From NCBI GenBank assembly GCA_000469685.2, contig LS997564.1, positions 8,148,591 to 8,212,590 on the forward strand: a DNA stretch of 64,000 nt, read 5' to 3'. This DNA comes from Haemonchus contortus (taxonomy: Eukaryota; Nematoda; Chromadorea; Rhabditida; Trichostrongylidae). Made by a program: the position numbers and the translations under genes. Shown in pieces: positions 23,401 to 35,400 of this stretch; the stretch's first letter is position 1; each line of letters begins with the position of its first letter. The notes beneath the pieces are model-generated. The model saw only the letters and a program-made list of their open reading frames with translations. It did no database searches and was not told the origin of the DNA.

Positions 23401-26400
23401 GATTATTCGATGCCGAAATCCTTACTTTATTTTTTTCTCGTGTGATTCAGATTGCCAAGGTTAAGTGTTCAAAGGTGTTGTACAAGGAATACCAACACCT
23501 TATTACGCTACCCATCCAGCATGTGACCGACAGCATGGTCAAGGGTATCTGTCATGGGGTCATCTGACATTCGCCAACAACATAAGGCACCAATGAGCAG
23601 TTATTGTTTACCACTTAGCTATGTATTCGTACCAGGATGTAATCGGGGGCTCCATTCCATTCAATCCATCAAAGAACTCGATTAGGGTCACATTCCTGTC
23701 ATGAAAGATATAAAAGCGCACCTTATAACCCTGCATGAAGCCCGACGAATAACCGCCACCTGGACCTTTCTGTGCCAAGTTGTGCATCGATGTCGACATT
23801 CCGGTCATTCCAGCATCCCTGGAAGGGATAATGAATTCTCCTAAATGGGCACTAAAAATGCAATAAAAAACTCACTTGAGGCCTTTTACATAGCCCTCAT
23901 GGAACCGATCATCTCTGCTACCGTAATCGTCATCCATACGCCGTCTGGCTGCGCTAGCTGAGCCAAGTTTGTTGGCATCTTTATAGCCTTTCATGTAACC
24001 ATCTTCGAAATCACCACGTGCTGAAGTAAGGCCATTAAGAAGGCAAACAGATATAGTTCCTTATTTTTCCCCAAGATCCAAGATGGCTATTTAAAGCCCC
24101 ATAACAGATGGCAAATGCGGCGGATTCAGCCGAGAACATTTCTGCAGTCTATTCTAGCTACTGGGTTCAAATTTTAATTGGCCAAAATGTTCCCTCTTCT
24201 GATGTCTCTTTGTAGGGTACTTCATGAGAGAAGATGCGGTGTATCCAAATATTACTTATTAATTACTTTTACTTTTCTCAAGTCTTCAGCGTTCGATTTT
24301 TGAGTCTCGACACTGTGCACTGCCAGCTAATGAAGCAACTTGGCCCTTTGTTATTGGGCTCAAACTGTGGATCCAAGTGATAGCAGTAAAGTGGAGGTGA
24401 ATGGATGGCTATTTAAATATTTAGAACAAGTCAGAGTCCCATACAGGTTGTCACGATTTGAAAATTAAAAAATATACAGCAGTTTTTGAAAAATAAAAAA
24501 TTTTATGAAGAGGAAGCTTCCCCAACTGTTTGGATCTACCTATGTAAACAAAACACCATAAAATCCACCACACATACACACAGAACGGAAGACTACTATT
24601 TTGAAATCATCTGATTCTATAGTGATGCAAACAATAAACAAATAAACAAATAATAAATAAATAAACAAATAAATGAACTAATACTTATATGTTAGGCTTA
24701 GTTTAATTCAGTCATAGCTTTACGAAACTCCTGGTAATAAGTGTTCCAACTCTTGCGCGGTATTTGAAGTCGTTTTAGTCAAAGTGAAAATAGAATGAAG
24801 GCTCTCTCAACAATGGATATTAGAAGATGCTCATTTATTACCATATGCTACTCGATGGGCAGAGGTGGTAGAGTGGCATGTGGCGCACTATCTCACACGC
24901 ATTATCAGAGGATCGAATCCCGGATGTATATCAGCCTAGACCAACAAAGCCATCCATCCCTCCCAGGTCGGTTAAATGGTGCCAGACTCAGGATAAAAGC
25001 GCTGACTTTTACATTGTCTGATCACGGAAAGTTATTTCATGGGCCACATACGCATTCAAACGCCTCTGCCATTCTGAACGGAAGTCGAGTGCGGGGCTAT
25101 GTCTCAGATGGGATTGATTAACGTCCAAAGACTTTAAGACTTTAGATTTGGAAAGGAAACCTTCAACAAAGACTAGAAATATGAATACCTGGTAGGCAGT
25201 GGTTTTGTAGACAGAAGGAACCCTAAGGTACTATCCAGTTCAAAATTGAATAATTATTCAACAAAATATTCCCTGAAGTGACTATATAGATACGTTTGAT
25301 AATAGAGTATGAACTTTGAAGGGAACTTTAATAGATATCCCTAGAATGTAATACTTGGGATTCAGTGTTCAAAGTATCTAGAAGTGCCTTATCATGTTGT
25401 AAATGTAGAGTTGTAGCCCATAAATAGAATTTCTTAGAAATATCAGTTATAACGACTGATTGAATTCATTTGAAGGAAAAAAAGTACTTTGTTTTCTTTT
25501 CGAATATATCATACTGTAATAACGATTTGTGATTAACTTTGCATTTTTATTGGATTTAATGCTAATTTCAAGTCATACACGAATTATACGTGACATCACG
25601 GCGCTCTGATGAACATTGCATCGATCCATGATAACTGGGTAATAAATGCAGATGAGAATAAAACATTTTGACTGATTTTGTTCCGAAAATTCAGGATTCT
25701 TTTTGTGTTAGGCAACTGACGGTTTTTTTTTGCATAGCCACCCCCCCCCCCCACCCCTTCCCTCCCCCCTCTCCCCTACCTTCCCTCCTCCAACCTCAGC
25801 ATCCTACTACTCCAGTATTTATTAGTTGTCTGTGAAGCTCCTCTCAGTAGGAGAGAGTGAGAACTTCGCCCCGTCAGCTTGAGATGAAGTTCCTCCACGA
25901 AGAACTACTTATACTCAAGACTGAGCCAGATAAGCAGAAGCATCAACCTCTTTGGAGCACCCCTCTTCTACGACACTGCGCCCTGAACGCACAGAGGAAG
26001 GGGTAGCCGGCTCTGCGGGCCTGTAATGGTGCTGGGAAAGTTTTCACAAGGAAATATAGTTTTCATGTAAGGCTTAGGAGGGGAGGAGCACCGGAATGGG
26101 TGAGGTGGTTGGCTCGTGTAAAAAGCTGGGGTGATGGAAGAATTGAACATCCAGTTGACCACTGATTCATTTCTTTTCAAACGCCCAAGAGGTTGAGTGT
26201 TAGTACAGAACTCCTGCTCAGAGAGTATCCTTCTCTGTGATCTAGCGCCTAGTGTCAGAGATCAGGGGTGTCTCTTCCTCAAATATATTTTCACAAGATC
26301 CTACAGTATAGTATCGTATTGATACATTTTAAAAATAGAAGAGAAAATCGTTATATCGCTCCTCCTTGTGGGAAGATGATGTGATGGATTGTATTCGTCC

Positions 26401-29400
26401 GGTTTTTTTTTTGAACAAAGAAATATCATGGATTCTCTTTATAGGGTATGATTTTTGATTTTTTTCTCAAATTTCTTGATTTTTTCACTCAAAGTCCCTT
26501 ATGCGTTGATTGGGAAAATCGAGTAACTTCAGATGCCTCAATTTTGTAGACTCGAGTAAACTCGACTCCAAAGGGACGATGCGTCTATGATGATCTAAAT
26601 GAAATATTTCGTTTGTGATTTGGGAAACGTTCCCACAGGATTCAACATTTCACCCTGCGCAGGTACCGGGGAGCCTAGAACAGGGTAAGATTGCCAGAAG
26701 TGGTAAACCTTGGGTCGAACCCCATTCAGGGGAAGTGCTTTGTCCTAAAAGGGGCCGAGTACAAGGTTAGAACTAGTTATTGGGCGTCAACACTGTCACA
26801 TAGAATTAGTTCAATCAAGAGGGGCATTCGTCACGTTAGGTGTGAACACATCGATTAACATGAACTATTAGAAAAACAGCCGTTTTCGCTCGATCTTTCG
26901 TTTTTTGGGGATTACGCCATGTAATTAGCTCTTATCTGGATTTGTAGCTGCGTTTGAAACCATGCTGACTTGAACAACTTTCATAAAGTACCCAAACTTA
27001 CCGGGAATAGTCAAGTTCGGATAACTTATGGCACATCTCATGGGTACAGTGGCTATCGGTCAGGTAAAGATTTCCTACCTCGACAGTCTCTCCTCGGAGC
27101 TCATCAATCCGATCAGAAACTCAGTAGGATCGCAGTGGGAGCGGGTGAATGGGATCTTTTCGTTTTCTTTTAGAAACTAGGCTCACTACGGACATAGTAC
27201 GAGGGCTACGGGCTACTACTTTATCGAAAAATGAGTAAATAAGTAATTGAGCAAATAGGTAAGTAAAAAAGTACAGTAGTCATATGTTGTTTTGTCTTTT
27301 CTCCTGTCCAAGCGAGCGATAGTGCCGATTACATGGGAAATTGCTTTTTTCAACAAAAATATAAATAGCTGATAAGGGAGGGCACTAGTGCTCCCGTATC
27401 GTACTTGTCTCCAGACGTAACCTGACATGCGTTCCCTATTTAGGAAAAACCTGCAAGGGAATCCTTAGAAGCTCCAAAAATCGTGCTTTATCAAACTTCT
27501 TGTGCCTTGTCATTCCCCTTTGCAGCCGGGGTTCAAGTCAATCACCGCTATCAAATTCTATTATCAAAAGGCGCGGTTGCTGATAAAAAAGTGAAACTGA
27601 ACCCAAAGACCGGTAGCAAAGGCGTCAAAATCATTCACAAGCCAGCACATCGACCTTGCTATCAAGGCCGGAGGAGCAGATCGTCGTCGTTGTGAAGGAC
27701 GACCGGTCTCACCAACTTAATTACCAAAACTATTTATCATTTGAGTAGCAATTTTGAGCAAAATGAGGCAAACAATCTTCGAGCCTACTTGACAACGGAA
27801 AAAAGTTTTTCAGACCAGTTTTCCCCATCTCCCGGCCTTTCCCTGAGACGGGTTACTTTTTTACGGCAGAATTTTCTGCAACACCTACGTGATGAACAGC
27901 TCGTCTCCGACCTGCTGTTTCATCTTCTCATTACCAAAGTCTAAAAGTTCATTTACTTATTTGTTTGTTGTTGTGAACCGAAGGCAGGCAAACCGATCGA
28001 TTGTCTTGGTGATTGGTAGGGTGAGATTTTGGCGGTCGGTGGTGATTGTGTGTGTGTGTGGTGTGGGGAGCGCTCGAATTTCCGGTTTATGCGCCGTTTT
28101 CGGCTAACAAATATGCGGTTTTCTTCTGCAACTACGACGACCACGCCCATGTCAAGGCCTTTTCAGTATGATGAATTTATGCCGCTAGGTTGACGACGAC
28201 TACGACGACGACGGCACCCACACCTATGGGACCCCTAGGAACGAAAACGGAATGCACTCACATCGTCCGTCGGCCGTACCGCGCATCTTGTCGAGGCGTG
28301 ACTCAAGTGACCGCAGATTCGCCTCCATATTCTTGTCCTAAATGGGTGATAATCACTGGACTTGTCGTGTAGGAGACGATCTGGGCTCCAGTTAGTTACC
28401 TCTTCCAAGAGTGGCACGTGCTGACCATTTGTTACCATTCTTCGGTGCTCCTTTCGTGTTCGATACCGTCTAAAAATGAAGCTTAGCACAGGAATATAAG
28501 AACCTGGGGAGGGGAAGTGGGATCATGCTTATTGAGAAGTCATTCCATAAGTCAGTAGAGGAATGTCACACAGCAAGAAGGGGTAATAATGGTAAGGTTA
28601 ATAGAAAAAGAGTTAGAATCGCACCCCTGAAGGCACCATAGAAGGCAACAGCAAAGTAGGATCAACAGCAACAGGAGAAGCAGCAGTAGAAGTAGCCACC
28701 ACCATGGCCAGCCAGCTGCTAGATATGGAGAGGCTGAAAAGTGAGTGAGGTTGACATACTCGGTTACCATTCTAGTTGGCCACACCATGCGCCATCCGTC
28801 ATGCATCATCATCGAGACACACACGAGACGCATGCATGAACTCACTTAGAAAAGTTACATATCCAAATAAGACATGGTAGCAGTAGTGCTATGGCGAATA
28901 GTGCTGGCAGTAACCACCACCATGGCACTCGGGACCACCAACTGCGTACGTCTGCGCGAGGAGACGAGATTAGACGCGCGTAACGGGTACAATGCAACGG
29001 AACTCACCGTCAGGCAACCAGGCCATTCGACTGTCACAGTGGCAGCGGCGATGATGGTGGTCGACGTCGTCTGCGTCTCCGCCGACCACCACGCCCCGAG
29101 CTCACTGCCTCCCCAAACCCCCCTTATCATCACTACCACACTTTTCTATTCGGCACGGCGTTTCACGTGGCGAGACATCTCGCGTGATGATAACAACATC
29201 CCCCTACCCACTCACTACTCCCAAACAAACTGTGTGAAGCATCAGAAAGTCACCCGACTCACCTCGACTACGTCCAACGACCGGTACTCCAGTCATGTTC
29301 CATACGGTGTATACTTCGTAGTTGTATTTTTTGCCTTTCACAAGGGGATAGTTCAAGTAACCACCGATTACCGTTCCATCGCCGAGTCGCACCTGCAAGA

Positions 29401-32400
29401 AGATACACTTTGGATGAGATCGGCGGCAGAAGAACGAGCCGCGGCGCGGAATCTTGCCTTTTTGGGTCCAGTCAAGGTATTGATATCGTACGATGCTGCT
29501 ACGTAGTAAGGGATTTTCAATTTGTTGGCTGTGACCTGAAAGAAAAGCCTACTTAGCCCGTTAACTGGTAACGTTTGGGGGACTTTACCTTATCGGTAAG
29601 CTCTGTCCAATTGGACTCTCCCGGTGGGTCACGTTCATCCACCACAACATAGTACCTTCTGAAAATATTCGGATAAACAAACCCTGCAAAGGTATGCCTG
29701 ACTGATATCCATGGTCATTTCCCACACGTTCAATCCATAATCTTATGAGCAATGATCGTAAACGTTTTTCCAGACGAATCAAGGTGTTCGTTCGGATGAG
29801 AGGACGAAAACGGAGCCAGAAACTGGTTTTCTTTTCAATCACTAACAAACACATACATACCACGCCCCAGTAACTGGCCACAATTGCCTAAGTAACGTGA
29901 CCTGTGCAAAGGGCCCCCTAGAGAATGCACTTGAAAAACGGGGATGGACGAAAAACCGCCACCGGTGCGAAAGAACTCACGAGACGCCGTTTTCTGTGGC
30001 TGCAGGAGTCACATCCACTTCCCACCATGAACCGGGGCTTCCAATATTTTCGACCATATACGGTGGTGGCACGATACAACAGCTTCGACGAATCTGAAAC
30101 GATGCCCTACGGGGAGGAAAGGAGTCTACCCGGAAGTCTTTTGGGCTCACCTCGGCCGTTTCACCAGTGATCACTTTTCTCGGCGCTGATCTCCAGTGAT
30201 TCCATTCGCCATCGACCTTGGCCCGAACCTGTAAGTTGGCTATTGTTTTCGTAAACTGGAAACTTGTTGGTCTGGAATTACAAAGAGAATGGCTTAGCGA
30301 TTGTTGACTACGCTTGTTTACAAGGGAGATAAACAACGGGATCATCGATGGGTTCTCAGAATCGAGTATGGTCGCAGATACGCACTATCGGTTATGGGAT
30401 ATGTCGGCCCTCCGAGACCTTTCCAATAAACCGAGGCGGTCTACGCCATGCACCCGACTGCCATCTCGATTCATTGGGAACATGTATTCCTTATAAAGCT
30501 CACAAAACGATTTGCTTGGTTCATTCAATGCCCATTACAGTTCCTTAATTACTCCAATTGAGCTAGGAACTAATTTATCCAAGTAGCCAATTTAACGAAC
30601 TAGGCAGAATCCGGTTCCATAGATGGCGCTACTTCAGCAGAAACCAATCCAAACTGAGTGTTGAAGGGTCGGCAAAAATGCCATCGTTTCGAACATTTCG
30701 GGGAAATACTTTAGTAGTCGACTTATCTATATGCAGTTCGATCACCCAGGAGGCCCTGACTCGGTGGACTAAACTTGGGAAGTACATATGATCAGAGGCT
30801 CGATCAAATGCCCATATCGGAGAGTACTTTTTCAATTACTTGCAAAATGCCCAGTGACATGCCTACAGAGCGATAAGGTCTGTCATTTAGACCTGCAACA
30901 AGGCTACAGCTGTGAGGCCCAAATCTGACACCATGACTTTTGACGCCGTGGTGAAGGTACCAGTTATTTATTTATTTGTTTATTTCCTATTTCCTATTTT
31001 GTTTATTTACTACTTTTACAATTTTTGTTTGTCATATTGAATTTCTTTGAAAGGACAAACCTGGAAGATGTATTCGCTAGGATTATGGGGCAGGTTGAAG
31101 ACCAAGTAGCACAATCGACCACATCCATCCTGAAATACCTCAATAAATGCCGGCCCAATTGAATCACAAAGGAGGGGGCTTGTTACCTTGGGACAGAGTA
31201 GCTCCTTGCTCTCCCTGGCATCCTCCTCAATCCATCCAGCTTCGCTATCCTTCATTCGAAGGTAACGGACCTGAAAATTCAGCATGAGTTTTTGGTACGA
31301 TGAAAATATTCCCCACTTTGTACCTGATAGTGAGTGGCCATGTCCAATTCAACTGGTTCCCAGCTCATCGAGACGGCAAAGTTGGTTTTATCACATTGTT
31401 TCAGATTCTTGACAAGGAACCAACCAGGAGGCAGTGTGGCATAAGCTCCCCACGCTACCTGAAATTGCAACGGAATCCATGGAACACTCTCAAAGGTGGC
31501 ATTTTTTCCTGTTTATTTTGTTGTTTGTTTACTCCTTTTCCTGCACCTCTACTGTGGTTGAGGAATCGTGCAAAGACGATTCGCTTCTTGGAATTTCCGA
31601 TATTCTCACCTCGCTATGATCCTTGGGTTTGAGTGTTACATTGTAGACAGTACTTGGGTGAAGCCCGCGGATAACGAAGTCGGACTCCCATGGTTCCACA
31701 TCGAAGGTCTTGACTTGGTTGATTCGAACGTTCCCGTAGACAGAATGCAGGGATCGAGCTGTCAGCTGAAAGTCAATGGGTAAGTCTGAGTATAAACGGT
31801 ATCAAATTTACTGAGCTGTTTTTTGTTTACGTCTGAACAAAGTAGTAAATAAATTTGGCTTGAAAAGATCGAAAAAGCGGTCTATCCTCCGCCACAGTGG
31901 CAGGTTTCCTTTCTATTTCCCTAGATGTCCCAAAACTTGCCAATGAAGTGATTCGGGGGCCCACCTACGAGTTCTGATTGGCCCGGAATATTCCAGCGGA
32001 GATATTTACAATTTCTAGCGATTCGGCGATCCATCGTTACAGTATCCAGAGCCAAGCTGAACCCGTAGAACTGGCGAGTCGACCCCAGGTGTACCTCATT
32101 TTTTCAAATATAATCTATTGACTAGTGTGTGAATCAATACTGCGCCCACATGGGCTTACTTACAATGTATCCACTGTGACTGCGTCCCCAAACTGGCTCC
32201 CATTCCACATGCAGTGTTGTTGGAGACCTTCAAAAGCGAACATCAGATTAAATTACTTCAGATATCGGATTCCGATCAAAGATACCTGTTTATAAGTCGA
32301 ATAATGTGCCGTTGGCCGGGTGCCAATGTACTGTAGGTTCCCCACAGGATATGACCATATCCTGAGCTTGTACCTGCTTGTACGGTAATATTGTAAATAG

Positions 32401-35400
32401 TTTCAGGATTCAATCCTTCAAATTTGATCGAATTTCCTGGTACTGGCACGGTGTAGTTCTTCTTTGGGCCCGTAACTCCACTTCGTGGGTCGAATGGTGC
32501 AATAGTAACTCTGAAACACTCAACGGTACTGTTTTTCAAAAGTTCCTGGAGAGAAAATTCCTGGAAACGATGGAGTCTCTGGTAGGGAAAGAGATACCTG
32601 TAGTGAGTGAGCAATTCTCTTTGCTCAGGATCGAAAATCTCTGGAGGAACCCAGTCGACATGTAGCATAGTGTCGGATTTCTCGATCAGATGCAAGTCGG
32701 TAGGGGCTGGTAGCCAATTGAGCAGACCTTCGGCTGAAAGTACAAGGTACTGATAAGTGGGACAGAACCTCCGCAAGGCTGGGAGACGTACCGAAGTCGG
32801 TAGTTGCAAAGACGGACGAGATGAACCAAAGTTTGTTGCTTCCGGAAAGGCCTTGAACGGTCACATTGTACTGCGTAACGGAGTTGAGCTGCCTGGAACA
32901 GAATAAAAATAGTTTTGAAAGAAAGTTCTGGCTAGACCCAGCGGCGAGAAAAGTCCCTGGGGAGGATATTTCAGGGGCCATTACCTGAAGTGGTAGTCGG
33001 TCTGCGATCCGGGAGTTGTGTACTCCCTTGGATTTTGATCCAGCTCGCTAGCAACCGAGATGAACAGCTGAAATATTCGTATACAAACAAGTATGGTCTC
33101 GGATCTAGACGGTCTGTATTCCGAGACATCTGGTTCGGCTATACTTCAGATTAAAAAGGTATCTGTTGCAGACCTGATAGGTATCGATTTTCTCGCCAAT
33201 GACAGCAGGCGGAGTCCACTTCACTTTGAGATTGTCATGACCGGCTGAGAGCAACTTCAAACTTCCACCTAGAAGTTCGTTGTCGTCCTTTCTGGTGGTA
33301 GAGAAATAGTCGCTCGACCATTCACCCCATGTCCCAGAAGCAGATTGACCCTGGAAAGATCCCGAATTGGACCGGATCGTTCGGAAATATTTTCCATCTT
33401 ACCTGTACAGCAAATCGGTAGGTGGTAGCAGGTTGAAGGTTCTTCACAGTGGTACATAAATTGGCTCCGGTAATGATGGGGCTCTTATAACCCGTGCATG
33501 AGAGCTCATCTCCGGAAAGCTCGACCTCTGTTGGGTTAGAATCATCAGCTCTGAAAAGCGAAGATCACAATGATGAACACGATTCCAGCGAGGTATGCGC
33601 GACTCACCGAGGACTGTATCTCATTCTGTAAGCTGTCACAATCGCTTTTTCGGGATACGGTGGCAGCCATGTAAGCTGAATCGCTGTACTCTTAGTCTGC
33701 ACAGCAGTAAGCTCTCGAGGAGAACCGAGCTCGGAACCGGTAGTTCGGATTTCCAGTGGATCAGACCAAGGTCCTGGTCCCTCGGCGGTGTAGGCACGAA
33801 CCTGAAAGGGCAGCGATCATAGTGGGACCTGTGAATGGGATTTTTGGTCGTTTTTTCGTTCGTACCCTCATTCTATAGAGAGATCCTGGTTGGAGTTGAT
33901 CAATGACGGCCGTAGTGCGAGGCGTGACGCCCTCACGGGTGCCTTCGTTCCATTCATCCATTCCTACCAACTCGAACTCGTACTGGGAGACATTTCCATT
34001 CTGGTGTACACATTCGGGAGCGTCCCATTTGAAACCTTTAGAAACAGGCCCATTTTTATGGGAAAATCCTCCGGAATCAAGCTGAATAGATACCAAGTTC
34101 AGTGTCTTTTCGGACAGTCGATTGGAGATTCATTGGAGGCCCTGTGGGGACGTCATTCTTGGTCTTGAACGTTCGTACGGTTTTCGGTGCGACAATCGAT
34201 GAATGAAGTGAAGGAGGACGACGAGGCGTTACCGTTACCTGAATAGGTCCCTTTCAAGATCAATTGAAAGATGTGAGCGCTTAGGAGACCTACCTCATAA
34301 ACGCTTCCCGGAGCCAGTTCTTCCAATGGAACCTGCTTCTCCTGAATGTTCAACTTGGTGATAGGTTCCTGTGGTCCGGTAGCGGCTTCGTTACATCCAC
34401 CAAGCTGTTTCAGTCGGTATGAAATGTCTACACCGTAATTCCATTTCTGGTCCTGAAAGGAAAATCCGTTAAGGTTCCTTATAGGCATAGCTCTGGTAGT
34501 ACCAACACTACAGATTTTTCTCGTGGAAAATATCAATAGTAAAGTTCTTATCCATGGGCCCTATTCCCACCCACTCCTCCCATGTCCAGTTCACCCACCT
34601 TATCTGGAAGATCCCATGTGACGAGTGCCTCCCGAGATCCTGTGGGTTCCACGGTAACGAAGAGCTCTCCAGGCAGTGACTGGGTAGTGAGCGAAGCCTT
34701 GTCACTCCATTTACTCCACTGCGGTTTGGCTCCATCTTCAACGGTTTGCGTACGCATTTTCACTTCCCATCGAGTGCCAGGCATTGTTGGAACTAGGAGC
34801 TCAGATGGAGCATCCACGGGTACCTGAAACATGAGCGCTTCTGCTTCAGAAGCTGCACCAGAATCTGGATAAGACTTACCGTCCACGATCCACGTGATGT
34901 CGTGTTCACGTAGTCAATCACGAATTCGACGTCATCACATCGCCAAGAGTCCTCTGATGGTGGCGTCCATGTAATCTGCAAAAGGGCACAAATTGTGGGA
35001 ATCATAGACTTTGTGACCTGAAAAGAGATCTGGGGAGGGCGATGGTCCCGTATGGTAAGCCGTGCGGTAAGTCAACTCGCACCACGCTACCGTCCGGCAT
35101 ATCATAAACGGGCCGGGAACCCCCCATGCATCCAGAAGCATCTTGCCTTTTGGAGAATCAACTCACCTTTACGCTCTCGAAATCGTCACTTTCAATGCGA
35201 ACGTTACTGGGTGGCTCTTCTGGACGACCACAACTGGTCATCGCTTTCGTTTCAGGACCAGGTGCACCTCGTTTGTCGTTCTTGCCGACGACCTAAGATA
35301 TCCATCTCATTTTACCTTCGATTCACAACAACATAAGCAGTTCCTCACCTTCAGACGGAAGAAGTAGTTTGTGGCTGTTTCCAGCTGCCTAACCATGACT

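Larger units (their letters stand above)
24021..28261 (-). other. let-805: let-805 intron 95, 4.2 kb
   Basis: Holds a full SINE (24.85-25.14 kb), a C-rich tract (25741-25795), a short inverted pair (CAACCTCTTTGG at 25947 and CCCAAGAGGTTG at 26185), and a plus-strand frame 27517-27695 after TTTGCAG rich in Lys (ADKKVKLNPKTGSKGVK), which I could not place. C. elegans let-805 is known to make forms with different tails, so an unseen alternative exon could lie here. Confidence 0.45.

Noticed and set aside
28874..29506. A 210-codon plus-strand open frame, the longest in the window
   Set aside because: It lies antisense to let-805 exons 91-92 and the intron before the transmembrane exon. The minus-strand exons keep phase and a conserved fold, so this is a shadow in GC-rich sequence.
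29263..29658. Receptor tyrosine phosphatase (LAR type)
   Set aside because: The membrane-proximal segment resembles that of receptor phosphatases, but the tail has no HCxxGxxR phosphatase motif and is too short for two catalytic domains.
31980..32100. An extra let-805 exon (VHLGSTRQFYGF...) between exons 83 and 84
   Set aside because: The direct join GYI|LTARSLHS is in phase and completes the module. The extra piece has no good donor and would overfill the C strand.
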